Below are positions 23,541 through 34,897 of a stretch of 64,000 bases of DNA, piece after piece; the first letter of the stretch is position 1; the number at the start of each line of letters is the position of its first letter. A model generated the notes under the pieces. It was not told the DNA's origin, searched no databases, and saw only the letters and a list, made by a program, of their open reading frames with translations. The position numbers were made by a program, and so were the translations under genes. The DNA is from Sphagnum magellanicum (lineage: Eukaryota; Streptophyta; Sphagnopsida; Sphagnales; Sphagnaceae): contig CM038907.1 of assembly GCA_021904315.1 (NCBI GenBank), positions 19,785,223-19,849,222 on the forward strand, in the 5' to 3' direction.

Positions 23541-24515
23541 GTGATGCATCATGTGCCATTTGATCTCCCAAGCTTGTAGTATCAATAACAATTCAAACAA
23601 GTGGAAAAACACAATCACTCACATTAAGGACCATGGGACCACATCAATGAAGAAATACATGAACTTCGAACATGCAAATGTTTGGATATGGTGGAAGGCT
23701 ATGAATCAAAATGTTGTTGAACAAAAAAAGGGCTAGGAAAAGTGAAAGCATTGAAGTGGTCATGGTTATGGAACCATCATTAAGAATGTTGGAAGTTGTA
23801 CTTCTTACCACAAGGAGGATTAAAGGCAAAAAAGTTCCTCAAAGATCTAGCATTATAGGTTGTGAAAGGTTATTTGCTGATTTTTATAACTAAAAACCAT
23901 TGGTTTTAGTAGATGGTATTGTGACAATGTCAAAGCAGGTGAATTTCCTAAACAAGAACCAAGTTGTTGAATTTGTAGTTATTTCAATGATAGTGATGAA
24001 GATTATGAAGGAACATGTCATCCTTAGTTTGGTTGAATGTGTGACAATTATTGTGTTGTTTGATCTATAAATGTCCAATTCATATAAGCACAACACACTT
24101 GTAATGACCTCAAGTGAGAGATGTAATACTGCAAATTTTCCCAATGGATGAACTCTCCTTATTCCACCACCTTAATTTGAGATGCCCCTAATTTGGTGGA
24201 AGACACATGAAGATCAATTTCCAAATGTATCTTGTGTTGCACACCAAGTCCTTGGTATCAATGGTTCACAAATTAAAACAAAAAGGATATTCAATGTTAT
24301 TAGAGTGTTTATGAGCCTACACTAATGCAAATTAGGAGTTGAAAATTTGGACAAACTTATCATGAGCTTGAAGAATTGACCAAATGGTGCATGGGTTGAT
24401 TATGATAGAAAAGGAGGGGTGTCCATCAATTAGTTTTTGATTCATGAAGTTCATATCATTAATGATCATTCTTTTGCACTTGATTCAATAGGGATTTTTT
24501 ATGACAAGGAGTAGA
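23540..24515 (+). pseudogene. hAT-family transposase relic with internal deletion
   Basis: The plus strand reads as a hAT transposase in pieces. An N-terminal BED-like zinc-finger end is at 23,640-23,705 (TTSMKKYMNFEHANVWIWW). Then comes a block near 23,840-23,880 (LKDLAL.VVKGYL) that matches the post-BED conserved segment of plant hATs. The core with the catalytic DDE residues is missing. From 24,188 the C-terminal dimerisation domain is clear: WWKTHEDQFPNVSCVAHQV, GINGSQIKTKRIFNVIRV, then CKLGVENLDKLIM. In intact hATs this domain (hATC) mediates transposase dimerisation. Stops, frame changes and the missing middle show it is non-functional. Terminal repeats were not found. Confidence 0.8.
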
Positions 24516-27500
24516 TCTGATAGGTTGTTTATGCATTGTAATTAACATAGTTTTGTTTTTATTACAATGGCATGCTTTTGTTTCTCACATTAGTGAAGGA
24601 CTTCAATGGTTGTTTGTTTGAATTCTAGACATAAATTTTGATAGAATGCAATCTTTTAATTGTTTTATTATTATTTTATGTGTTGAAGTTTACATACATG
24701 TGGTTCAGGGATTCAAGTTTTGGCATTGGATGCCATGAATGTGCTTATATGTGCTTCCATGAATTAATATGGCAATTGTTGGCTTTGTTGCAAGTTGTTG
24801 ACAATTTGGGGTTTTTGTTTGTAAATAAAGTCAATAATAATTGAGGGCTACATTGGTTGTGGGGTGTAATGTTTTTTTTGGTTGCATGCAAGGTGAAAGA
24901 CAAGTTGCCAAATTATTATAATGTTGGTTTTTGCCATTATTAATTGTAAAGGGATGCATTCCACCTTTCTAGCAACCAAGTGGTGTTGAATGTTGATATT
25001 TGTTGTGATGTTTTGGTCATTTGAAAAGTAAACAATAGACCGCATGACTGATACTTGAATTATAAATATTTAATACTTGCATTGTTTGGAAAACCTTGGT
25101 TATATTTCAAAAACAATATTTTCAGCTTGAAGACACTACTACAAAACAGGTCCAACTTGAACAAAGTGTTTGTTATAACAACATTCATAATATATTTCAT
25201 AATCAACCTCTAGATTTGAAAAGTTAGAGGTATATGATGGTTGAAAAGGTGTAAAATGATATGAGTAGGTAACATTTGGATAGGGTTTTTATTGGAATGA
25301 AAAAAACTTTAAACTTATAAGATGGTGGGAGTTAACATGCGATAATGAAAGTGTGAAAAAAGACAAGACAACTATAATTGAACCTAAACTTCTACTTTTT
25401 TCACAAAGCTCAAATGATAATATAAAATATGAAGAAAATGGGTACAATAACAAGAAGAATGATGTTGTCCGGACAAGCTTATATAATGTGCATTACAAAT
25501 CAAAACATTCAATAAAGCACACAAAACTTAAAAACCAAGGGATGAAAAAAATACCCACCTTAATATGAAGGTTGAAGCAAGTTGCTTCACATCAAAAACT
25601 TCCCAATCCTCTAGAATTGAATTCAACACCAATTTAAATGACCACTTTAAAATATGAAATATTAAACATTGGTTACATTTGCTTTGGTACATATTGTAAT
25701 ACCTTGGCATCTTTGACACTAATTATTATTTTTTCAAAATTTTTGAAATTTTCAGAAAATATTTTTGTTGAAAAAAATAAAATTGTGAAGGAAATTAGAG
25801 AATCTTTGAAAATATTTTGGAAATATTTGAGTTTTGGTCAAAATTAACTAATTATTTGACAAACATGTCTTGAGATTGGCCTTGTACTATTGTATTAACA
25901 TGGTTAAAACCAACTTGCAAACTCTTCGTGGATATGAAATTTTGTAATTATTTGTATGGAAAAAAAAAGGTTCATGGGATCATGAGGTTATATATTTGCA
26001 TGCTTTATGTTTGTTTATATAAAGGTTACCATAATCAATTATCTTTTGGAATTGGATTTGTTTTTTATTTCACACAAAGCTTAATTTGATGTTTTTAGTA
26101 TGTCAATTTTAAGCTAATGAAGAGGTGTGCAAAATATGAAAAAAATAATCTTTTGTGTTAATTCCCTTTTTATAACAAACATACAAGTATTTACACCTCA
26201 AGAATCCTAAAATAAATTGATTAAAAAAGCAAACTAGCCAAACCCATCCTTCATATGGTCATCACATGGTTGTCAACTTCAAAATTTTCATTTGGTCAAT
26301 AATATAATGATGTACTTCAATAATCCTTGCCATGTATTTGTTGCCCCAAATTAATGTACACCCATGTGTAGATTTTGGGTGCACCCGTACAATTGATGGG
26401 TTTTTAAAAAATTCTACCCATCTAGACTTGTTGGGTTTCTTCTCAAAATATGAATTTTGGGTAACTAATTTAATCATGCCTCTATATCATTTTATTATTT
26501 TTGGGTTGTCACTTGTCTTTTAATATCACGAGGTTTCATGTCACTATGAAATGTAAAAAAATTCATATGATGAATTTTTTAAATGAAATTTGTTTGATAA
26601 ACATACAAAATAGTTAGCTTCAATTCCTTTAGATTTTATTAAAATGAGATTTTAAGAAAATTCATTCAAAGATCATACAAAAATTGATTAAAGTAAAACA
26701 CATCAATTTAAAAATAAATCAAAATTTTAATATAAAATTCGTTTTTTAGATGTAAACGTCTTTAATTAATTTGATGTTATTAAAAAACCTTCAATAAGGT
26801 TTTGACGAAGATTTAATAAAAAAATTACAATGAGATAAAATTTTCATTGATTAATTTATTTGTATTGTTGTTGCCTTTTATATTTTTACTACCTTAATAG
26901 ACATGTATGTATGATTTTAGGTTTTACCAAACATGTATGAGGCAAACACAACTAGTTGGGCTTTGTTGGGAATAGGTGATTGATGCATGCATTTGTCTAT
27001 GTGAATCACATGGAGTGCCAAACCCTATTGATCCCATGCCCTTTGAGCAATTGGATATGTTTATAGAACTAGCTTCAATGTCATGTGGACATGATAAGAT
27101 TCATACAATTTGCTATGTAGAAATTCAATATAATTTTTATTTGATATATCAATTCTATTGATTCATCATGTAGTTATGTGTCACAAAAAATTATGGCTGG
27201 CAAGATTAGGCTTGGAGAATATTAGATACTTTTGTCCAATGTTGGGCCTTATCATTGCCTTCAAAAACTAAAGCTCAAATTTCCTTGGTTGGTCCAACAT
27301 AACATCTTCCTTTGGGTTCCTTTGGGTTTCAATGAGTGAAGTTGGTTTTGTAAATGTCTATTATTAGGTAATTGTTTTGGATGAACTCTTGAACTTCTCC
27401 TATATGTGTTGAGGATGATGAATTGGGAGTGGTGATGTGTCATACGTTTAAAAGGATGTCAAGGACATACTATGGTTGTAAAACATTTCTAACCAACCAA

Positions 27501-28880
27501 CCATATCAACAAAATTTTTGAACAATTCTATCAATACCTAAATTCAATTCAATTTGCAACTAGTGTCCAATATTCACAAAAAATAAAAATTCTCAAAAAA
27601 ATGTCATAGAAGAAAAAAAAATAGAAAAAAATAATTTGAAAAAAACCTTAAGATTTACCTTGCATGGGAATTATACTACTTAAATTTCAAAGTGGGTATT
27701 TGAAAAAATACCCTTTTGCATTACATGTGGTTATTGCTCAAAAAAATAATTGGTCAAATTGATAATTGGGGGCATTATTTTGATGATTATATTGATACCA
27801 ATAAACAAAAATTAGGTGAAAATTTTGATATTGATTAGTTGTGTGGTCCCCCCCTTGGAAGCCCTACTTGACCAAGTTTTGAAAATAAAATAAAATTGGC
27901 CAACATTGTTCATAACTAAAGTTGGTACAAGACAGAAATGACACATGTTAAAAATAAGCTAAGACAAAGGAGGCATTTGAACATGTTCCCTTGTGAGAAG
28001 GAAATATGTGAGGAAGCAAGAAAGAGCCCCCAAGACTCCCAAGCACATTCCCATTTTTCAAATTTTAGAATTTCAAGGCATCTTGCAATTTTGAAGTCAA
28101 GTTTAAAGGATAAAAACTTATCCTAATTGGGCCCTTTTTAGGCTATTGAAAATGTATTGAAGATTACATATTTAAAATGAGATCACATTCTCAATCTAGT
28201 ACATGATACATAAGTTATGGCCAATTGATGGTTGAAAGTCAAATTGATAGTTCAACTCCTAGCCATTCAAATATATAATAGAGAGGTCATTTTAATTATT
28301 TTGAATTTGGGAACTTCACTTTTTTGGAGTTTTTTTCCAAAGCTTACAATGTTTCATTTGAAATTTCTTGAATCAAAGTCCACATGAAGGAGTTATTACA
28401 TTGCAAAATAACAAGATTCATAATTTGACAATTTCAAAATTCCCACTTGGGAATCCCAAGAAGTTGTAGCACTTCAATGTAATCCCTACTATCATTTATA
28501 TAATGTACTATAGAAAAGAAAGTGATGTTTCTTTTCAAGTCTAGGCCATTGTGTGTATTGAAAGTCTGTGTAATTAGCCCATGGTTCTCCATGCACCAAT
28601 TTGGCTCCAAGTTTCATTAATCACTTTTTTTCATGGTTTGTACAAATTGATTTCACCTTGATTTTATCTTAATGAACTTATCAAAGTCTCATATGAATAC
28701 TTCCATGCCTTCTTTCTTTGTGGGAATTAAAGAATGTGCCATGGGTTTGCATTTTGTTACAAAACAACAAATTGACAAGGTTTTTTTACCCACGGTATAA
28801 AGGCATGTTTCAAAACCATCTCTATAAAATCTTCATCATTGAGTACTTTCTATCAATACAAAAAATGTGCCTTTGTCAAT
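24516..28880. other. AT-rich intergenic DNA, nothing recognised
   Basis: Many short frames of 60-84 codons occur on both strands but none shows family motifs. The sequence is CpG-poor and rich in homopolymeric A and T runs. Confidence 0.45.
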
Positions 28881-30250
28881 TTCCCTAGCGTGTTTAGTTT
28901 TGATTTATTTCATTTTTGTTAACAAAATTGTTCAAAATTCAATAGTTCATGCATCATATGTTTAAACATTATGAAACCACTTTAGTGCATCCCTACTCAT
29001 CAAAGCTTTCCAACAATATGAAGAATGTAATAGGGGGTGTTCTTGGTCTAGGAGATTTCAACATGACAATCAAACCAAACAAACAAACAAACAAACAAAC
29101 AACTTTGATCCTTAATAGATAGGTTAACATGTGGTATGTGCCATTACCCCTTTTGTGAACAAGACTATGTAATTGTTCCAAGTGTGAACATGAACTTGAT
29201 GGTAGAACCCAATTGTGAAATTTTGATTGTAAAATTTAAATCAATTTCAAGAGCTTGCCCCAATTTTCCTAAAAAATATGGTTTTGATTTTGTTAAATTT
29301 TCTTGGAAAGTTCTATTCAATATTCATATATGCTTGTTCCATAGGTTTAAACATCACAAGACCACCTTGATGCACCCCTAACATTGAGGGCTTTTTAACA
29401 TATCAAAAGTGTGATGGAAGGCATTGTAGTTTGAGAGATCTCACTTTGACAAACAAATAGAACAAACTAGCCTTTCTTAATATATAGATTAGTGTGCCTT
29501 GTACTAGTGTTGACCCAAGTGCGAACAATACTTGCCATTGTTCCAAGTGTGAATAAGACCCTAATTGTAATAAAACTATTTTAAGTTTTAAATTCATTTC
29601 CAAATACACAAAAAAACTCAAAATTCAAATTTCTTCAACACCTTAGTTCTAAAACTTACTAAATCATCTCCAGGCATCAAGGGCCTTCCAAAAATACCAA
29701 GAACTCACCCAAACTTCCTTTAGAAAGTTTAGTGGGATTGGGGCATTGCATGGTTTGGGAAATCTCAACATGTCAAACAATCAAAACAAACAAACAACCT
29801 TCCTTAATAGATAGATAGTGTGGCACATGCCATTGGCCCAAGTGTGAACTCATTAACCAAGTAATTTCCCCTTCCAATATTAATTATTTGTAATTTAATC
29901 TAATTTCAATTGATTTCAAATTTCAATATCTTCTACATCTTAAGTCTAAAAAACACAAAATCACCTCCATAAAATCCTACCCATTGATGGTTTTTAACAA
30001 AACAAAAAGTGTGTCCCAACTTCCTTCAAATTTTCAAATTTTGGTTTTATTGAACTTTCAACAAAAAATTATTTGATATTCAACAACTCATGCATGTTGT
30101 AAGTCTAAACATTACAAAACCACCTTGGTGCACCCTACTCATCAAGAGCTTTCTAACAATATCAAGTTGTGAGGGGGGGGAGAGGGGTAGGACTGTGGTT
30201 TGGGAGCTCTAAATGTGACAAACAAACAACCTTCTTATATAGAGGTTGAT
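28881..30250. repeat. Tandem repeat family T, cluster 2
   Basis: Four to five diverged units have starts near 28,955, 29,343, 29,645, 29,945 and 30,100, so spacing is about 150-390 bases. They share with cluster 1 the order TCTAAAC.TTACAAAACCACC, GTGCACCCCTACTCAT, TTTCCAACAATA, CTCAACATGACAAACAAAC, CTTCCTTAATAGATAG and CAAGTGTGAAC. A CAAA microsatellite lies inside the first unit (about 29,072-29,101). Confidence 0.65.
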
Positions 30251-30439
30251 GCTGTTTTATGTGGAATTTGAAAAGGCACTCGTAATGCTTTCAGTAGGTC
30301 ATGTTATGAATAACACAACATAATTTTTTGGATTGATTTGCAACCTTCTAGCTTTGAACTTGTTGTATTTAGCATCCATTTTATGTCTACCCACATCATT
30401 TAGGAATGGTTTAATCCAATTCAAGTAAATTGGTGGTTA

Positions 30440-30900
30440 TTAGGTAAGTAGAAATATATGTGGGTATTTAGTACAAACCTAATGATCATGGTTAACTATG
30501 CGACAAGAATACAACAAAGAAAAGTGTTTCCTGTCCACATACCATCCATCCTGCATGGTACACTGGTTGGTGTTGGGTTCACCTTGGACCCTTCCAAAGT
30601 GAACCAACACCCACCGGCTCACAAACCACAACTTAGTTGTGGATAAACTGCAACTGAGTTGAGGTTCAGTTTCACTTTGGTAAACTATGCTATAAAGGAT
30701 AGGGCAAGTAGATAGGTAAGGAAGATAATAAGTGGCTATTAGATTAAAAAAATACAAGTAAATGGTTAGTAAATAACTGAGTGCTAATGGCTTCTTAGTA
30801 GGTAGTAAACCTGGCAACTAAGCTAACCACTGTGGTTAGCTAGGGTAGTAGAGCCTAATAGAGAATTGTTTTCCTGTCCACTAACCATATGAAATCTAGT
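30440..30900 (+). repeat. Dispersed repeat family C, copy 1
   Basis: It contains GTGTTTCCTGTCCACATACC, CATCCATCCTGCATGG, a GTTGGTGTTGGGTTCACC-like block and TAGGTA-type simple sequence. Related copies lie at 32,640-33,040 in inverted orientation and 33,830-34,160 in direct orientation. Confidence 0.5.
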
Positions 30901-32639
30901 TATCATCCATTTAGGTTAGCAATATCTGATATATTCATTCATTTGCTTTGGTATTAGACAAGTGGGCCTGTGGGGCCTATTATGTCGGGGACCTCTGTCA
31001 AGGCAAGTAAGCTAGGGCGTTGTTGAAAGTTGTAAGGGGAGATTCCCATACGAGTGTGTGCTCCTAAGGGAGGGTCACCCGAGAGCATGAACCTGAGGGT
31101 GTTCCCAAACCTCAGAAGAATGCACGAGTACTGGAACCAGTACTCCCCTTAAGTAAACAACTCTCTTTTTTATCTCCTCCCTTTATTCCCCATTCATTAA
31201 AAAGAAATATTTCCATGGGAACTTGGGAACATATAAAATTGGGGGAGCTCCCTCAGCATAATGTCCTAGGGTTCTTCTGCTGGGGGGAGATTCCTCAAAA
31301 TACACATAGAAATAAAGAGAGAGTTCTTCCATACTCCCCTTAAGAAAAGAACTCTCTTTTTTATCCCCTTACCTTTTTTCCCATTTTGTAAAAAAGAAAT
31401 ATTTTCATGGGAACATGGGAACATACAAAACTGGGGAGCTCCCGCAGCATAACACCCTAGGGTTTTTCTGCTGGGGGAGATTCCTCAAAATTACACATAG
31501 AAATAAAAAAGGTTGTTGTTTCCGTAAGTAGGTAGCAAAAGATCATCTAAAGTGGTTGACAGAATTGGCACCCCGTTGTAATGACATTTTCACACATTCC
31601 AATAATTCCAATTCATGAAAAAGGATATTGTTGGAATTCAGGCAGACAAAGAGGAAAGAAGAAGAAGAAGAAGAAGAAGAAAAAGAAGCTCCTTCTTCTC
31701 CCTTTTTAAAAAAACATTTGGTGAAGACAAAATTTTGGCACCATATTCCCCATCTCTTCTTCTTCACCCTAAAAGAAGAAACCCTAAAGAGGTAAGAAGA
31801 AGAAACCCTAAAGAGGTAGTAACCCTAAAGAGACCTATCATTGCAATTCACCTCTTGTGGCAGACCAATTCCCCTATTATTCCCACACCTTTTTTTGGGG
31901 TTCCCTACCCTACCAGCACACAAATACCCTTATTATTATTATTATTGTCCCACACTTGGGGGTTTCCTATCCTTGCACATGTTGTCATGTTGGGTAGAAG
32001 GTGTGCAATGGCAAGTGCTTGGTGTGCATGACCCCCCCCCCCCCCCCCCCCCCCCCCAAAACCCTAATTAATTAGGGTTTTTTCTTTGGTGCATGCAGTG
32101 AGGTGTGCAAGGAAGTGTGTGACCATGGGGTAAATGGAAATGGCCAAGAACTTTGATTATATTCATTTGCTTCTATCTAGGCCATACATTTTCGTGTCCA
32201 AATCATATTTGCACTTCCTGAAAATTGGGTTTCATGGCCAACATCAGCGATTTTTCTTTTCAATTTTCTGATGTTGCATCATTGACTTGGATCCCAAGAG
32301 GGATTTTTAGCATTAAATGGTGACAATTTTTTAGAGCTTGTCTAAATAATTTTTTAAAACTAGTTTTAAAATGTTACCAAACTAAAAAATATTGAGTCCA
32401 AATATGATGAAAGAAATTCAAATTTTTTAGAAATTTGGGAAAAATTTAAAGAAATAACTGGAATATTGCAACATTATATTCTCTTTTCAATTTTAATTTC
32501 TTCGTTTTGGCTAAACTTTGCATTAAAAAAAACGTTGGCCAATGTAGGTGCCAATATACCAAATTTCTGCAAGAAATATTTTTGTGCAATAATAGGGTCA
32601 ACTATCCTACCAATAATAGTTATGGTGTTGGACTGGACT
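30901..32639. other. Non-coding stretch with simple repeats
   Basis: Besides the tandem duplication, it holds a GAA run (about 31,658-31,686), three short tandem units with AACCCTAAAGAGG (about 31,773-31,835), a TAT run near 31,930-31,947 and a 26-base poly-C tract at 32,032-32,057. The 138-codon plus-strand frame at 31,615-32,031 is built of these simple repeats and is not accepted as a gene. Confidence 0.55.
31141..31511 (+). repeat. Tandem duplication of a 191-base unit
   Basis: Unit 1 starts at 31,141 and unit 2 at 31,332, both with TACTCCCCTTAAG. They share ACTCTCTTTTTTATC, AAAAAGAAATATTT, CATGGGAAC, TCTGCTGGGGG and GAGATTCCTCAAAA. The second unit ends near 31,511. Identity is high but with several indels, so the duplication is not very recent. 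Confidence 0.75.
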
Positions 32640-33040
32640 AGTTTACCAGGATGGATGGCAACTGGTTAGGAAACAGTTTTCTCTTGGGTTCCAGTTCCCT
32701 AGCTAACTAACTATGTTGGTTACTCAGTTTAAAATTTAAAAAACTACTTACCTATTTACAACCGACTTACAGGTTGTTAGTAGGTAGGTAGTAAAAACAG
32801 CTCTTTCATATGTGTAAACCATCTACCTACCTACTACCTAGTAGTAGTCACCTATTTTTCTACCTAAATTTATATATATATATATAGGACCTACTTCTTA
32901 TAGAATGGGCTACCAAGGTGAAACCAGAGATTAACTCAGTTGAGGTTCATCCAAAACTGAGTAATAAGGGGTATCCAGTGGATGAAACACTGGTGGATGT
33001 GGGTTCACTCAACAACTTGGCTAACTTTTTGGTTAGCTGA
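32640..33040 (-). repeat. Dispersed repeat family C, copy 2 (inverted)
   Basis: It shares GGAAACAGTTTTCT, TTGGGTTCC, GTTGTTAGTAGGTAGGTAG, AAAACAGC, AAACCATCTACCTACC and CACCTATTTTTCTACC with the reverse complement of 33,900-34,120. A TA run lies at about 32,872-32,885. Confidence 0.65.
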
Positions 33041-33579
33041 GAACTCTAGAAAAATCGGTGATCCCAGCAACTTTAATTAATTTCTATGGGAGAATGATAA
33101 GCCCATTGAATCAAGCACAAGTGCAAGGAATTTGCCCATTGGCCCACCTTCCCAATTTATGTTTATGTGGAACAGGATGGTGAGATGCACCAATACAAGG
33201 ATGTGGCCAGTTTATTATTATTATTATTATTATTATTATTTTGATATCAATTTTTTGGCAATTTTTTTTTAATAATTTTGAAAAAATATTCGAATTTACA
33301 CTAGGAAAAAAAAAAAATATATATATATATATATCCCAATTTCTTTGTTGAAAAGTGGTCAAATTCCACCCCCAAAAAACCATTGGATCCAGCACAAATG
33401 AGTGTCACGGATACATACTGTCAATGGTATTGATTAGTTGTGAGGACGGGTGCATTCAAAGTGTTTTCTTTTTGTTGTCTGGTGGGCCTCTTTGATTGGC
33501 CTTAAACCGAAAAAGTTGCTCACAGTATGAATCCTTCTGAAATAGAAAATTATGTAGCCTTTCCTTTGGTCTCGCTATA
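33041..33579. other. Non-coding stretch with microsatellites
   Basis: An ATT run (about 33,213-33,242) and a TA run (about 33,318-33,334) lie here. The 94-codon minus frame at 33,111-33,395 crosses both and is not accepted as a gene. Confidence 0.55.
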
Positions 33580-33790
33580 TGATATACAAGGGTGAAAATT
33601 TGGGCAAAAGATATGAATTAAAGTGTGGGGGCAATTGGGAACACATGGAAACTTGAGGAACAATTGGGAGTGATGTTGGGAGCTATCGGGGGAACCTTGT
33701 GGGAACATGGTGTGAACATCAAAATCCAAAAAACAAACAAAACTCAAACCCCCCATCCACAAACAAAAAAACTGGCCCCTCCTCAATGCA
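33580..33790 (+). repeat. Dispersed repeat family D, copy 2
   Basis: Diverged copy of the 6,430-6,690 repeat, with AAATTTGGGCAAAAGATATG, stepped GGGAAC-type motifs and a trailing A-rich then C-rich end. Confidence 0.45.
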
Positions 33791-33829
33791 TATTGAGCCC
33801 TCCTCAGAGTTCACTTAGTCTAATAGTGT

Positions 33830-34160
33830 TACTAGGTGAGGAAGGTCATGAGTCATTAGAGTTGATGTTACCAGTTAGGACCCATCAAGGCTTGGTTAAC
33901 CTAATTCTGTAAGAAATAGGTCTCATATATAGGTAGATAGGTAGAAAAATAGGTGACTACTAAGTAAGTAGATGGTTTGTACATAGGTAAGGGCTGTTTT
34001 TGCCACCCACCTACTAACAACCTACCAACGGAGCTACCCACCATGGTTAGCTAATGAACGGGAACCCAACAGAAAACTGTTTCCTGACCATTTACCATCC
34101 ATCCATCATGGTGTGCTGGTGGGTGCTGGTTCACTTGTGGCAGTGTCCAAGCCAGCTGAG
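33830..34160 (+). repeat. Dispersed repeat family C, copy 3
   Basis: In reverse complement it matches 32,640-33,040. The end TTTCCTGACCATTTACC followed by ATCCATCCATCATGG also matches copy 1 at 30,530-30,560. Confidence 0.6.
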
Positions 34161-34897
34161 GAATTTTGCAACACCTAGTTCCCCTTAGAACTGGGACCCT
34201 CTACCAGCATTGTTCATTCATATAGTACACTGGCTTTCTCTTGAAGCAAAGATTATATTGAAAATCAAACTTACACCTACCATGATAGCATTGTCAATGC
34301 ATGGGGGGCTTGTGTTGAAACTTTGGCAAGATCAAGGACAAGTTAACTCCAAACACCTGAAGTTTGTTGCCATACAAAATGCTTTGTTCAACTTTCTTCC
34401 TTCTTTATACTTATTTGATTTTTTATCAATGCTATGGGAAAGTAGAAAGGTGGAGGACCCTAGCTTGTGTTTGGATGGACTCTTATAACCCATAATCTCT
34501 CCAAGGGCGGTTCCATTGAGTACTTGCACCTTCAACTTTTGAAGTTTGACTTATTGATTTGCGTTGCAAATGTTCCAAATCTATGATTTGCAAGACTTTG
34601 TTTATCAAACCCTAGCTCTTCACTGTAAGTCATACTTTATTTATAATTCAAGAAGGAAAGTTGAATTAAAGGAAGTTGGAGGTTTAAAACCATTAAACTT
34701 TATTTGTGTGGTTGCGTGTGGGTCTTGATCTTCTAGAATAAAATAGAGTAAATTTTTGGGGGTGCCCCATCTATTGTGTGGATTTGTAGTTATTTATAAA
34801 ATAGGAATTCATCCCATTTACTTCACTATCTTTTTTTTTTAACCTTGAAACTTTTATACATCTAATTTAAATCTTGTTTCACCAAAAACTTCCAATT
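34161..34897. other. Intergenic DNA, nothing recognised
   Basis: A 92-codon plus-strand frame (34,210-34,488) and an overlapping minus frame were inspected. Neither shows family motifs. Confidence 0.45.

Noticed and set aside
31615-32031. 138-codon plus-strand ORF rich in Arg and Leu
   Set aside because: Made of a GAA run, AACCCTAAAGAGG repeats, an ATT run and a poly-C tract. Not protein-like.
33111-33395. 94-codon minus ORF with poly-Ile
   Set aside because: Translation of ATT and TA microsatellites.
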